Of a DNA stretch of 43,680 bases, positions 7,100 through 15,780 are shown piece after piece (the first letter of the stretch is position 1; the number at the start of each line of letters is the position of its first letter). Below the pieces are notes generated by a model. The model saw only the letters and a program-made list of their open reading frames with translations, did no database searches and was not told the origin of the DNA. Origin of the DNA: Vagococcus acidifermentans (lineage in GTDB: Bacteria > Bacillota > Bacilli > Lactobacillales > Vagococcaceae); NCBI RefSeq assembly GCF_003987655.1, contig NZ_NGKC01000019.1, positions 1 to 43,680 of the forward strand, written 5' to 3'. Both the position numbers and the translations under genes were made by a program.

Positions 7100-7366
7100 T
7101 TATTTTTGAAACTGTAAAATCCATTTTGAAACTTCTTCTTTTGAAAAAAACTTAACTCCGTCAATTACAATAGATGGTAATCCTTGTGCTTCCCATGACT
7201 TTAAAGTGTTAACGCTTATCCCAAGCCATTCAGCCATATATTTTTGTTTCAAAAAAGGTTTGCTTATATCAATCGTTTGACTTGCAGCGTATATCGAATC
7301 TTTAGTTATTTCAAAAATATACTTCTTTAAATGCTTACTTTGTTCACTAGACAGTAATACCTCCAT
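7100..7366 (-). CDS. AlpA/excisionase-like helix-turn-helix protein
   Basis: An 88-residue protein with a C-terminal MerR/AlpA-like helix-turn-helix: KYMAEWLGISVNTLKSWEAQ (about 42-61), then GLPSIVIDGVKFFSKEEVSKWI, the usual fold of Xis and AlpA proteins. It has a strong AGAGGAGG site. It is divergent from the repressor and is the first rightmost gene of the - strand set. Proteins in this position act as excisionase and/or activator of early genes after derepression. Confidence 0.8.
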   Translation of the reverse strand: MEVLLSSEQSKHLKKYIFEITKDSIYAASQTIDISKPFLKQKYMAEWLGISVNTLKSWEAQGLPSIVIDGVKFFSKEEVSKWILQFQK

Positions 7367-7507
7367 GCTAATCCTCCTCTCATCTTTAAGTTTGTGTGAT
7401 ACATTTTAGTATCATACTATTTTGTATTACATACCAATCATATCACCTTTATGTATTGCATGTCAAACATAAATGTAGTACCATCTAAAAGTAGGAAGGT
7501 GATTATT
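7367..7507. promoter_or_regulatory. Divergent control region with operator-like dyad
   Basis: Between the excisionase-like gene and the repressor. TGATAC-ATTTTA-GTATCA (7397-7414) is a perfect inverted repeat. TGTATTACAT (about 7423) and TGTATTGCAT (about 7452) are near-identical direct repeats. This is where a phage-type repressor would bind to keep the element silent. Confidence 0.6.
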
Positions 7508-8362
7508 TTGATAAAAATAAAATTGAGAGAAATTCTAGATAACAAAAGAATTACAATTACGCAATTACATGACTTAACTGGCATTTCCCGCAGTACCTTA
7601 ACACTATTAGCAAACAATGAAAGCAAAGGTATTCAATTTGAAACCCTTGATAGTTTATGTATAGCCTTAGAAGTAACACCTGCTGAGTTGTTCTATTTCA
7701 CGTTAGAACCTAATGAAGATGTCTTAGACTTCGTTGCACATAGTAGTTTTGGAGAGGAAAGTCATCAATTCTTAGTTGTAAACAAAGTAAAAGTAGGAAA
7801 AAAAGAATTTTGGTATGGTGTTGAAATTAAAATAACTTTCCCCAGAAAAAAAAGTAAAGAAAAAACCATTTATCTACACTATCGTTTAGAAAGTTATCGT
7901 GAAGTTTTCGACTTAGTCAGAGAAAAATACCCTAACAAAGAGATAACTGAAGATAATTTTCTTTCATACAGACGATTCAATAAACAAAATGCCTTGGAAA
8001 ATTATATAAATTCAACTACTAACGCAGATGAAGAACAAGAATTCAAGTTAAATGAAAAATATCTTAGCTTAATCATTGAGCAAATAAATAATAAGAAAGT
8101 TGAGTTACTAAATTTATTTGAAGAAAAAAACTTGGTGGCTATTAGGAGACGATACAGCAACTTTTCAGAACTGTCGGACGATTCAAAAAAAAGTATACTG
8201 GAAGAAAATCCCGACATAGATGAAAAAGACAGCTTCTCTGTTCTTAATCTTTATGAAGTTGAAAAAGAAAAGAATAACTTGATAATACCTCCAAAATTTA
8301 TTGGAAAAAGAGCTACGCTTTCTGGGCGATTGATTGAAAAATCAAAATATACCATTATCTAA
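7508..8362 (+). CDS. XRE-family repressor with unrecognised C-terminal domain
   Basis: The TTG start after AGGAAGGTGAT gives 284 residues (an ATG at 7451 lacks a site). Residues 1-65 are a Cro/CI helix-turn-helix (LHDLTGISRSTLTLLANNES, then FETLDSLCIALEVTPAELF). The remaining 220 residues have no S24 LexA-type Ser/Lys protease motif that I can see. Instead there are strands (EFWYGVEIKITFPRKKSKEK) and a charged helical part. A repressor without self-cleavage fits SaPI Stl, which is released by a helper-phage protein. The trigger here is unknown. Confidence 0.8.
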   Translation: MIKIKLREILDNKRITITQLHDLTGISRSTLTLLANNESKGIQFETLDSLCIALEVTPAELFYFTLEPNEDVLDFVAHSSFGEESHQFLVVNKVKVGKKEFWYGVEIKITFPRKKSKEKTIYLHYRLESYREVFDLVREKYPNKEITEDNFLSYRRFNKQNALENYINSTTNADEEQEFKLNEKYLSLIIEQINNKKVELLNLFEEKNLVAIRRRYSNFSELSDDSKKSILEENPDIDEKDSFSVLNLYEVEKEKNNLIIPPKFIGKRATLSGRLIEKSKYTII

Positions 8363-8372
8363 TCTCCATACT

Positions 8373-8385
8373 TGCGCCCCACGCA
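8373..8385. repeat. 13-bp repeat TGCGCCCCACGCA, copy 2
   Basis: Second exact copy, in the short gap between the repressor stop and the integrase ribosome binding site. It could bind a regulator of int or form a small hairpin in the repressor-int mRNA. Confidence 0.7.
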
Positions 8386-8403
8386 GATAAGGGGAGAAAC
8401 ACA

Positions 8404-9579
8404 ATGGCAACATTTAAACAATATATAAAAAAAAATGGTTCTAAAGCATGGCAATTTCAGTCTTATCTTGGAATTAATCCAATGACTGGGAATCCTGTCA
8501 AGACTACTAGACGAGGATTTAAGACAAAAAAAGAAGCCCAACTAGAGCTTAATCGGCTGCTAGTGGACTTTGAAAAAGAAGACTTCAAAAGGAAAAACGA
8601 GAAACAAATCAAGACTTTTAAAGACTTGTACCAACTATGGTTTGAACAACACTCAAGAGATGTTAAACAAACAACTATTCAACGGATACAAAGTCACTTT
8701 GATAATCACATATTACCAAAACTTGGCAATAAAAATATAACTTCTATTACACCACTTTATTGTCAAAAATGTCTTAACGAATGGTCAGAAACTCTTATTA
8801 GTTACAAACAACTAAGAGTATATAGTTCCAAGGTGTTCAAATATGGCATTCTAATAGGTTTGATTGATGTTAACCCGATGGATAGAACTATTACACCTAA
8901 ACAGAAGAAAAACTCTACTAAACAAGAATCTGATTCCTTTTATACTAGGGAAGAACTTAAACAATTCTTTGAATGTTTAGAACAGTTAGAAGATAAACGT
9001 GCCTATGCTTTTTTTAGAGTGTTAGCATTTCTCGGTCTTCGAAAAGGTGAAGCAATGGCGCTTACCTGGAAAGATATCGACTTCAAGAATAACAAAGTAA
9101 CTATCAATAAAACACTGGTTGAACTCCATAGCGGGAAGATGATTGTCCAATCTACGAAAACAGAATCTTCCAGTAGAACAATTACCATGGATCAGCAAAC
9201 AGCCAATATCTTACGAGAATGGAAAAACCACGTCATACAAGAAAAGTTTGCTCTTGGTATAAGAGACGAAAACACTCTTGATAACGTGGTATTCTGCAGC
9301 AATTGGTATTCTCATGATAATCAATATCTTTATAAAGCTTATGCCAACAATGTCATGAAGAAAGTACAAAGAAACTTTCCGGATATGAAAATTATAAGAG
9401 TTCATGATTTTAGAAAGACTAATGCATCACTTTTATTTGAAGCAGGCGCAAGTATTAAAGACGTAGCGCAAAGACTAGGACATAAGTCCACGAAAACGAC
9501 CACAGATATATATGTTAAAGTGACACCGGCCAAGCAAAACGAAACCGCCGAGATGTTTGCAAAATATATGGCTTTTTAG
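8404..9579 (+). CDS. int: Tyrosine site-specific integrase
   Basis: A 391-residue recombinase. The N-terminal arm-binding domain has SAWQFQSYLG and GFKTKKEAQLELNRL (about 13-55). A SAM-like core-binding domain spans about 75-165. The catalytic domain has the first Arg in FLGLRKGEAMALTWKDI (near 213), then HDFRK (His-x-x-Arg, near 338), LGHKSTKTT (near 362) and the Tyr nucleophile in DIYVKVTP (near 370). It has a good site (AAGGGGAGA). It would integrate and, with Xis, excise the element. Downstream lie 12-bp repeats and the 3' end of mnmG, so one att end is probably at 9580-9660. Confidence 0.95.
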   Translation: MATFKQYIKKNGSKAWQFQSYLGINPMTGNPVKTTRRGFKTKKEAQLELNRLLVDFEKEDFKRKNEKQIKTFKDLYQLWFEQHSRDVKQTTIQRIQSHFDNHILPKLGNKNITSITPLYCQKCLNEWSETLISYKQLRVYSSKVFKYGILIGLIDVNPMDRTITPKQKKNSTKQESDSFYTREELKQFFECLEQLEDKRAYAFFRVLAFLGLRKGEAMALTWKDIDFKNNKVTINKTLVELHSGKMIVQSTKTESSSRTITMDQQTANILREWKNHVIQEKFALGIRDENTLDNVVFCSNWYSHDNQYLYKAYANNVMKKVQRNFPDMKIIRVHDFRKTNASLLFEAGASIKDVAQRLGHKSTKTTTDIYVKVTPAKQNETAEMFAKYMAF

Positions 9580-9583
9580 TCAA

Positions 9584-9607
9584 ATGGCATTCAATATGGC
9601 ATTCAAT
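9584..9607. repeat. Tandem 12-bp repeats, likely integrase arm sites
   Basis: ATGGCATTCAAT occurs twice back to back (9584-9595, 9596-9607), starting five bases after the int stop. Short direct repeats directly beyond an integrase gene are commonly its arm-type binding sites next to the att core. The core itself cannot be defined without the other end of the element. Confidence 0.6.
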
Positions 9608-9612
9608 CGAAA

Positions 9613-9634
9613 GAGAGGTCATCTCTGACCTCTC
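9613..9634 (-). terminator. Hairpin between int and mnmG
   Basis: GAGAGGTCA-TCTC-TGACCTCTC, a perfect 9-bp stem, with only a short TTTC tract on the - strand after it. It is the likely end of the mnmG transcript. A second small palindrome, GTTGAT-AA-ATCAAC, lies at 9641-9654. Either may belong to the att region. Confidence 0.5.
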
Positions 9635-9657
9635 CTAAACGTTGATAAATCAACACT

Positions 9658-11550
9658 TTATTCACTTATCGTCTGATACTTCCCCTGTTCCAGATAAACC
9701 ATCAAAATACTGATATCCGATGGATTCACACCACTGATACGGCTCGCTTGCGCAATTGTCTCCGGCCGGATTTTTTCAAGTTTTTGAACAGCTTCTGTCG
9801 CCAGACTGTTGATTGCTCGATAATCAATATTAGCTGGTATTTTCTTTGCTTCCATTCGCTTCAGCTTTTCAACTTTTTCTTCCGCTTTTTTGATATAGCC
9901 CTCATATTTGATTTGAATTTCCACTTGTTCCACGACGACGTGAGGAAGTTCCTTTTCTGGTTTTTCAATAAACGTTAATAGGTCCTGATAAGTTATCTCT
10001 GGCCGTTTCAGAAAATCACTGGCCAAAATACCGTCTTTTAACGGTGCAGCCTGTTTTGATGCTAAAAAGTCTTGTATTTCTTGGGTTGGTTTTAAACGGA
10101 TTTTTCTGAGTCGGTTCAATTCCTCATCAACCAGCTGTTTTTTCTCCAAGTAAGCACTGTAAGCAACATCAGATACCAGCCCAATGCGGTGACCAATTTC
10201 CGTTAAACGCAAATCGGCATTATCATGCCTTAACAATAAACGGTATTCTGCTCGTGATGTTAGCAAACGATAAGGTTCGTTTGTGCCTTTCGTAACCAAA
10301 TCATCAATTAACACTCCGATATAGCCGTCGCTTCTTTTTAAGATTAGCGGTTCTTTGTTTTGAATTTTTAATGCGGCATTAATCCCAGCCATTAAACCTT
10401 GGCAAGCCGCTTCTTCATAACCGGATGCCCCATTAGTTTGCCCGGCTGTATATAAATTTTCTATCACCATTGTTTCTAAAGTCGGCCGCAGCTGATGCGG
10501 CACCACCACATCATACTCAATGGCGTAACCGCTTCTCATGATTTCTGCTTGTTCCAATCCCGAAACTGTCCGCAACATGTCATGCTGAACATCTTCCGGC
10601 AATGAGGTCGACAGTCCTTGAACATAGACTTCTTCTGTATTTTCTCCTTCTGGTTCCAGAAAAATCTGATGACGGGGCTTGTCGCTGAAACGCACAATTT
10701 TATCTTCAATGGACGGACAATAACGCGCACCGACGCCTTCAACAATGCCGGTAAACATTGGTGCCCGATGTAGATTATTTTGAATGATATCATGTGTCTG
10801 CTGATTAGTGTACGTCAACCAGCATGACAGCTGATCTTGTTTGTAATTACTGTCGGGCGTCGCAAAACTGAAGTGATTCGGCTGCTTGTCGCCGGGCTGT
10901 TCCTCTGTTACGTCATAGTTAATTGTAGCGGCTTTGACCCTAGGCGGTGTTCCCGTTTTGAAGCGGGCAATTTCCAGACCCAGTTCTTTCAGATTATCTG
11001 CTAAGCCAATAGACGGCAAAGAATTATTCGGACCGGAAGAATATTTTAATTCGCCGATGATGATTTCTCCCCGCAACGCAGTACCTGCAGTGATGATGAC
11101 AGATTTGCTGTAATATATTGTGCCTGTATTTGTCACAACACCTTTGCAAACATTGTCTTCTACGACCAGTTTTTCCACAATCGCTTGACGCAGCGTCAAG
11201 CGCTCTGTTTTTTCTAGAGTGTGTTTTAATTCATCTTGGTACTTATGTTTATCCGCTTGAGCCCTTAATGCTCTGACAGCCGGCCCCTTCCCGGTATTAA
11301 GCATTCGCATTTGAATGTATGTTTTATCAATATTGCGTCCCATTTCTCCGCCTAAAGCATCGATTTCTCTCACAACGACCCCTTTTGCAGGTCCGCCAAT
11401 GGACGGATTACACGGCATGAAACCGACAATATCGAGATTTAATGTAAGTAGTAATGTCTCCATGCCCATTCTTGCTGCTGCCAGCGCAGCCTCGCTGCCT
11501 GCATGTCCGGCACCGACAACAATGACATCATAGTGGTTTACTTGATTCAT
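9658..11550 (-). CDS. mnmG: tRNA uridine-34 5-carboxymethylaminomethyl modification enzyme MnmG
   Basis: A 630-residue FAD protein. The N-terminus [20 protein letters not shown] is the dinucleotide fold, [10 protein letters not shown] (about 49) and [20 protein letters not shown] are MnmG signatures, and [18 protein letters not shown] (about 374) is another FAD motif. With MnmE it adds the cmnm5 group to U34 of certain tRNAs. mnmE lies 16 bases upstream. In many Firmicutes rsmG and noc/parAB follow; here the mobile element does. Confidence 0.97.
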   Translation of the reverse strand: MNQVNHYDVIVVGAGHAGSEAALAAARMGMETLLLTLNLDIVGFMPCNPSIGGPAKGVVVREIDALGGEMGRNIDKTYIQMRMLNTGKGPAVRALRAQADKHKYQDELKHTLEKTERLTLRQAIVEKLVVEDNVCKGVVTNTGTIYYSKSVIITAGTALRGEIIIGELKYSSGPNNSLPSIGLADNLKELGLEIARFKTGTPPRVKAATINYDVTEEQPGDKQPNHFSFATPDSNYKQDQLSCWLTYTNQQTHDIIQNNLHRAPMFTGIVEGVGARYCPSIEDKIVRFSDKPRHQIFLEPEGENTEEVYVQGLSTSLPEDVQHDMLRTVSGLEQAEIMRSGYAIEYDVVVPHQLRPTLETMVIENLYTAGQTNGASGYEEAACQGLMAGINAALKIQNKEPLILKRSDGYIGVLIDDLVTKGTNEPYRLLTSRAEYRLLLRHDNADLRLTEIGHRIGLVSDVAYSAYLEKKQLVDEELNRLRKIRLKPTQEIQDFLASKQAAPLKDGILASDFLKRPEITYQDLLTFIEKPEKELPHVVVEQVEIQIKYEGYIKKAEEKVEKLKRMEAKKIPANIDYRAINSLATEAVQKLEKIRPETIAQASRISGVNPSDISILMVYLEQGKYQTISE

Positions 11551-11566
11551 CTAGTTATGTCCTTTC

Positions 11567-12961
11567 CTATTTTCCTAAACAAAACTGACTGAACAATTGC
11601 GTAATCAGTTCATCTTGTACACTTTCACCGATAATTTCACCTAACAAATCCCAGCAGCGTGTCATATCAATCTGCACTAAATCAACAGGAACGCCTGCCT
11701 CAATGCCGTCGATTACATCTTTCAATGCTTTTTCTGCTTGTTCCAAAAGAGCAATGTGACGCGAGTTGGAAATATAAGTGGCATCCCGTTCTTCTGCTTT
11801 ACCGGCAAAAAACATTTGATTGATTGTTTCTTCCAACGTGTCGATTCCTTCGCTGGAATGGACTGAAATTTCCAAAATAGTAGCATTTTCCACATACTCG
11901 GTAAGCTCTTCTCGTGATAAATGCGGTTGAAGATCCATTTTATTTAATAAGATGATCCGGTTCATTTCCTTCGTTAATTGCAGCAGTTCCCGGTCAGATT
12001 GTGTTAAAGGCTCATTTTGATTTAACACAAGCAAAACCAAATCTGCTTCCTGCAATGCTTTCCGACTTCTTTCCACACCAATTTTTTCGACGATGTCTTC
12101 CGTTTCGCGTATACCGGCTGTGTCGATTAATTTTAACGGAACACCACGAACATTCACAAATTCTTCGATGACATCACGCGTAGTGCCGGCAATATCAGTT
12201 ACAATCGCCTTGTCTTCCCTAATCAGATAATTCAGCAGACTGGATTTTCCGACGTTTGGTTTTCCGATAATCGCTGTAGATAATCCGTCGCGTAAAATTT
12301 TCCCCTGTTTAGCTGTCAGTAACAAATTCTGAATCGCTTCTTTTATTTCGACAGCCCTTTCTTTGAGTAATGCAGAGGTTAATTCTTCTACATCATCGTA
12401 TTCCGGATAATCAATGTTTACTTCGACTTGCGCCAATGTTTCTAAAATAGTTTGTCTTAAGTGCTTAATCATACCGGACAGTTTGCCGTCCAGTTGATTC
12501 AGAGCCAATTTTTTTGATTTTTCAGTTTTTGCCTGGATTAAATCCATCACCGCTTCTGCTTGAGACAAATCCATTCTGCCATTTAAAAATGCCCGCTTAG
12601 TGAATTCTCCAGGTTCAGCCAGTCTTGCACCTTGCCGAAGCAACAACTGCAAAATTTGATTGACAACAACCATTCCCCCGTGACAATTGATTTCGACAAT
12701 ATTTTCTCGGGTAAATGTCCGCGGCTCTTTCATGACCGCAACCATCACTTCATCCAACACTTCATTGCTTTCCGGATCATAAATATGCCCGTAATTAAGT
12801 GTGTGGCTGGCTACTTCTGTTAGTTTTTTAGTTTCCGACTGATAAATAGCCTCAGCAATAACAATAGCCTGATCGCCGCTCATTCTGACAATGCTGATGG
12901 CGCCCTCGCCAGGCGGAGTAGAAATAGCTGCAATCGTATCAAATTCACTGGTAATGTTCAC
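11567..12961 (-). CDS. mnmE: tRNA modification GTPase MnmE
   Basis: 464 residues. The N-terminal tetrahydrofolate-binding domain begins [20 protein letters not shown]. The G domain has GKPNVGKSS (about 228), GTTRD, DTAGI (about 275) and NKMD (about 340). The C-terminus ends in FCLGK, carrying the conserved catalytic cysteine. The protein dimerises and works with MnmG on tRNA U34. A hairpin terminator lies upstream, so it may have its own promoter. Confidence 0.97.
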   Translation of the reverse strand: MNITSEFDTIAAISTPPGEGAISIVRMSGDQAIVIAEAIYQSETKKLTEVASHTLNYGHIYDPESNEVLDEVMVAVMKEPRTFTRENIVEINCHGGMVVVNQILQLLLRQGARLAEPGEFTKRAFLNGRMDLSQAEAVMDLIQAKTEKSKKLALNQLDGKLSGMIKHLRQTILETLAQVEVNIDYPEYDDVEELTSALLKERAVEIKEAIQNLLLTAKQGKILRDGLSTAIIGKPNVGKSSLLNYLIREDKAIVTDIAGTTRDVIEEFVNVRGVPLKLIDTAGIRETEDIVEKIGVERSRKALQEADLVLLVLNQNEPLTQSDRELLQLTKEMNRIILLNKMDLQPHLSREELTEYVENATILEISVHSSEGIDTLEETINQMFFAGKAEERDATYISNSRHIALLEQAEKALKDVIDGIEAGVPVDLVQIDMTRCWDLLGEIIGESVQDELITQLFSQFCLGK

Positions 12962-12996
12962 TTCTCACAAGCCCCTTTCTTGTTTTTCATATAAAA

Positions 12997-13047
12997 AAGT
13001 GCCTACTCCACCCTGTTGCTCTTGAAAAGAGGGCGGATAAGCACTTT
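12997..13047 (-). terminator. Long imperfect hairpin between jag and mnmE
   Basis: On -, AAAGTGC, TATCC and GCCCT pair with AGGGTG, GGAGTA and GGCACTTT around a loop holding CTTTTCAAGAGCAACAG, followed by six T. It looks like an intrinsic terminator ending the rpmH-jag transcript before mnmE. Confidence 0.65.
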
Positions 13048-13128
13048 GACTGCTTGCAATATTCATTTTTCAAAAGAAATGATAGCATATTAACAGCTGG
13101 ATGACAATCATCTTGTTTAAATTTCTGA

Positions 13129-13860
13129 TTAATCAGCCAGCTCTACAACAAGATACCGGTGCGGTTCATTTCCTTCTGAGTATGTTCTTAAATCTTTTTC
13201 TGAAGATAAAATTGAATGAATCTGTTTCCGTTCAAATGCCGGCATCGGCTCCAAAAATACCGGCTGACCAGTATCTCTCACTTTTCTCGCAGTATTTTTT
13301 GCCAGACGATGAATGATAGCTTCACGTCTTTCACGATAATCCCCCACATTCACAACAACGGACAATCGGCTTTTAATTAAACGGTGAATGTAAACTTGCG
13401 ACAAATACTGCAATGCGTTGATGACTTTTCCGTGTTTGCCGATCAATAGTCCCTTTTTATCAGTTTCCAAATGATACACAATTTGTCCGCCGCTGCGCTC
13501 GATACGAATCATCGCAGGGGCATTAAGCGATTTAGTTATTTCTGTTAAATAGACTGCCAGTTCAGTCATCGCTTCTTCTTCCGTCAGCTCAACTGCTGCT
13601 GCAGATTTGACCGGTTGTTGGACTTCTGCAGTCTGTTCAAGCGTATCTTCTTTTTCTTCTTCGATTTCTTCACTCTCAACAGCCGGTTGAACTGGTTCCT
13701 TAACTTCAATGGAAACAACAGCTGATTTTTTGCCGATTCCCAAAAATCCTTTTTTACCTTCATCAATTACGTCAATCAACACTGCATCTTTTGAAACATT
13801 AAGTGATGAGAGCCCTGCTGCAATGGCTTCTTCCACCGTATCTCCTGTAAACTTAGGCAT
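13129..13860 (-). CDS. jag: RNA-binding protein Jag/KhpB
   Basis: 243 residues in three parts: the Jag_N domain (about 1-52, with KKGFLGIGKKSA), an acidic low-complexity linker rich in Glu (about 53-105), and a KH domain with GLLIGKHGKV (about 145) joined to an R3H domain (YRERREAIIHRLAKNTARKV). KhpB binds RNA with KhpA and affects cell elongation and division in streptococci. It follows yidC with 23 bases between. Confidence 0.95.
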   Translation of the reverse strand: MPKFTGDTVEEAIAAGLSSLNVSKDAVLIDVIDEGKKGFLGIGKKSAVVSIEVKEPVQPAVESEEIEEEKEDTLEQTAEVQQPVKSAAAVELTEEEAMTELAVYLTEITKSLNAPAMIRIERSGGQIVYHLETDKKGLLIGKHGKVINALQYLSQVYIHRLIKSRLSVVVNVGDYRERREAIIHRLAKNTARKVRDTGQPVFLEPMPAFERKQIHSILSSEKDLRTYSEGNEPHRYLVVELAD

Positions 13861-13883
13861 GTTGGTAACCTCCTTGACAATTT

Positions 13884-14702
13884 TTATTTTCTTTTTTTCT
13901 TAGGACGGTTGGCCTTTCTTAAGGCTTTTTGAAGTTCCCGTTTCCGCTGTTCTTCTTCTTCACGTTCTTTGCGTATTTTAAATGGATTATTAATCAACAA
14001 TGTTTGCAACACTTGAAAAGCATTTGATACGACCCAGTATAAAGATAAACCGCTCGCGAGGTTGATCGCCATCACAAAAATCATGATCGGCATCCCATAG
14101 TTCATCACTTTCATGCTTCCTTGCACTTCAAGTTGTGCCATGCTAGTCAATTTACTACTTAAAAAGGTAAAAATAGCTGCCAAAACAGGTAAAACAAACA
14201 AGCGGTCAGGCTCGCTCAAATGCAGCCACAGAAACGTTCCTTCCTGCAAGGACGGTATACGGGAAATAGACTGATAAAGAGCCATCATAATCGGCAGCTG
14301 AACAAGCAGCGGCAGACATCCGCTGAACGGATTAACACCATGCTCACTATACAATTTTTGCTGTTCTTCTTGAAGCAGACGAACCGATTCAGAATCCTTT
14401 GAAGGATATTTTTCCTGTAGTTCTTTGAGTTTTGGCTGAAGTTCCTGAGTTTTCCGCATGCTCTTATTTTGAAAATGCATAAGAGGTAATAAAATGATTC
14501 TTACAACAATAGTAAACAGGATAATACCGATACCCGCATTGCCAAAAGAAAGAAATTTTATCGCCCTTCCAAAATTATAGACGATATATCTATCCCATAT
14601 TCCCGTACTGCTTTGATCCACTTGTCCCGTACCGCATCCTGTCAGAACAATGATTAAAGCAGCCATTCCTAAAAATAATAATAGCTTTTTCTTTTTATTC
14701 AC
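13884..14702 (-). CDS. yidC: Membrane protein insertase YidC/OxaA (lipoprotein type)
   Basis: About 272 residues from a GTG preceded by AAAGAGG; another GTG at 14720 overlaps the rnpA stop and would add six residues. A lipoprotein signal with lipobox LTGC precedes five hydrophobic segments, including GIGIILFTIVVRIILLPL (TM1 with its groove Arg) and FSGCLPLLVQLPIMMALYQSI. The tail is highly basic (KALRKANRPKKKRK). It inserts membrane proteins with or without Sec. Gram-positives usually have a second copy elsewhere. Confidence 0.95.
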   Translation of the reverse strand: MNKKKKLLLFLGMAALIIVLTGCGTGQVDQSSTGIWDRYIVYNFGRAIKFLSFGNAGIGIILFTIVVRIILLPLMHFQNKSMRKTQELQPKLKELQEKYPSKDSESVRLLQEEQQKLYSEHGVNPFSGCLPLLVQLPIMMALYQSISRIPSLQEGTFLWLHLSEPDRLFVLPVLAAIFTFLSSKLTSMAQLEVQGSMKVMNYGMPIMIFVMAINLASGLSLYWVVSNAFQVLQTLLINNPFKIRKEREEEEQRKRELQKALRKANRPKKKRK

Positions 14703-14719
14703 ACTTTCAACCTCTTTCA

Positions 14720-15058
14720 CTAGATTAATATATTCGCTAACCGGAGAACATGTATCAAATTTTTCTTCACTTCATCATAAGATAACGATACAATATTCGG
14801 TCTCGCGATTACGATAAAATAATAGTTTGGTGGAATATCTTTTTGGATGGACAGTAGTGCCTGGCGGATTAATCGTTTGTATCTGTTTCTGGTCACTGCA
14901 TTGCCGATTTTTTTCCCAACAGACAAACCGACTTTAAAGTGCCGGCTATTGTCCTGTTTGCTGACATAAACAACAAAATTCCGATTAGCAAAGGAATTTT
15001 TTTCATTAATGATATTTTGAAAATCAGATTCTTTTTTTATACGATAGGATTTTTTCAT
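14720..15058 (-). CDS. rnpA: Ribonuclease P protein component
   Basis: 112 residues, basic. The start MKKSYRIKKESDFQNII and the RNR signature in GKKIGNAVTRNRYKRLIRQA (about 48-68) identify RnpA, which helps RNase P RNA trim the 5' leader of tRNA precursors. It sits in the conserved order rpmH-rnpA-yidC and ends against yidC. Confidence 0.96.
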   Translation of the reverse strand: MKKSYRIKKESDFQNIINEKNSFANRNFVVYVSKQDNSRHFKVGLSVGKKIGNAVTRNRYKRLIRQALLSIQKDIPPNYYFIVIARPNIVSLSYDEVKKNLIHVLRLANILI

Positions 15059-15144
15059 GTAACATCCCTTTTTAATCTACAAAATTATCTATTGCGACAT
15101 CTATTATAATAGCATAGTTTTGACAAATAAAAACTCATTCTTTA

Positions 15145-15178
15145 ATAAAAAAAATCACTGAAACTTACATCAGTGATT
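15145..15178 (-). terminator. Terminator overlapping the rpmH stop codon
   Basis: AATCACTGA (15153-15161) and TCAGTGATT (15170-15178) form a perfect stem, followed on - by eight T. Its 5' arm starts inside the rpmH stop codon. It probably attenuates, so that far more rpmH mRNA than rnpA mRNA is made. Confidence 0.8.
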
Positions 15179-15312
15179 TACGCTGCTAAAACTTTTCTGC
15201 CTTTACGGCGTCTGCTTGCCAGTACGCGACGACCATTTTTGGTACTCATACGTTTGCGGAATCCATGAACTTTTTGGCGTTTGCGCTTTTTAGGTTGATA
15301 TGTTCTTTTCAT
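15178..15312 (-). CDS. rpmH: 50S ribosomal protein L34
   Basis: A 44-residue protein: [20 protein letters not shown], then [20 protein letters not shown]. This is the standard L34 sequence with full length. A GGAGGTGG site lies upstream. It is the first gene of the leftward operon from oriC and is under the promoter at 15367-15396. Confidence 0.98.
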   Translation of the reverse strand: MKRTYQPKKRKRQKVHGFRKRMSTKNGRRVLASRRRKGRKVLAA

Positions 15313-15366
15313 GTCAATCCACCTCCTAAACTTTCCTACTTATTATCTACTTAGACAGACTACGAT

Positions 15367-15396
15367 ATTATACATAATAAAAATGTTATTTGTCAA
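15367..15396 (-). promoter_or_regulatory. rpmH promoter
   Basis: On -, TTGACA and TATAAT with an 18-base spacer; both hexamers are perfect. It lies about 55 bases before the rpmH start. Confidence 0.85.
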
Positions 15397-15445
15397 TGTT
15401 TTTGCTGAATGTTTCTTTAAAAAGATATGCACACAAGAGAGAAAC

Positions 15446-15705
15446 TTATCCACAAAGATGTGTAAATGATTATTGCCATTTCTAGTTATTTTCAAGTTTC
15501 TTATAAGTTATTCACAAATAGACATCCTGTTTACAACTAATCCACTTTTCAAAAACAAATTGTTGAAAACTGTCCTGAATGCCTATACATAGCTTATCCG
15601 TTTATGTGGATAACTTGTGGATATTTTTATTTTAGCTTGAATTACCCACAATTTCAATCTGGATGTGGATAAGTATATGTCAATCGTGTTAATTTTTTTT
15701 CCACA
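15446..15705. other. oriC part 1: DnaA-box cluster upstream of dnaA
   Basis: TTATCCACA at 15446-15454 (+), TTATTCACA at 15508-15516 (+), TGTGGATAA at 15605-15613 and 15664-15672 (-), and near matches at 15616-15624, 15642-15650 (TTACCCACA) and 15697-15705 (TTTTCCACA). The 470-base rpmH-dnaA gap otherwise holds only A+T-rich DNA and the promoters. Bipartite Firmicute origins have such a cluster (incC-like), which also represses dnaA. Confidence 0.9.
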
Positions 15706-15780
15706 GGTTGATAATCAGTGGAAAACTTTTTTTTTTAATGCTAGAATAGACAGGAAACAGTTTATTAAGGAGGATAGAAA

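Noticed and set aside
12990-13047. T-box riboswitch in front of mnmE (AGGGTGGA present)
   Set aside because: No stem I specifier loop or full T-box consensus, and mnmE is not an amino-acid gene; a terminator is enough.
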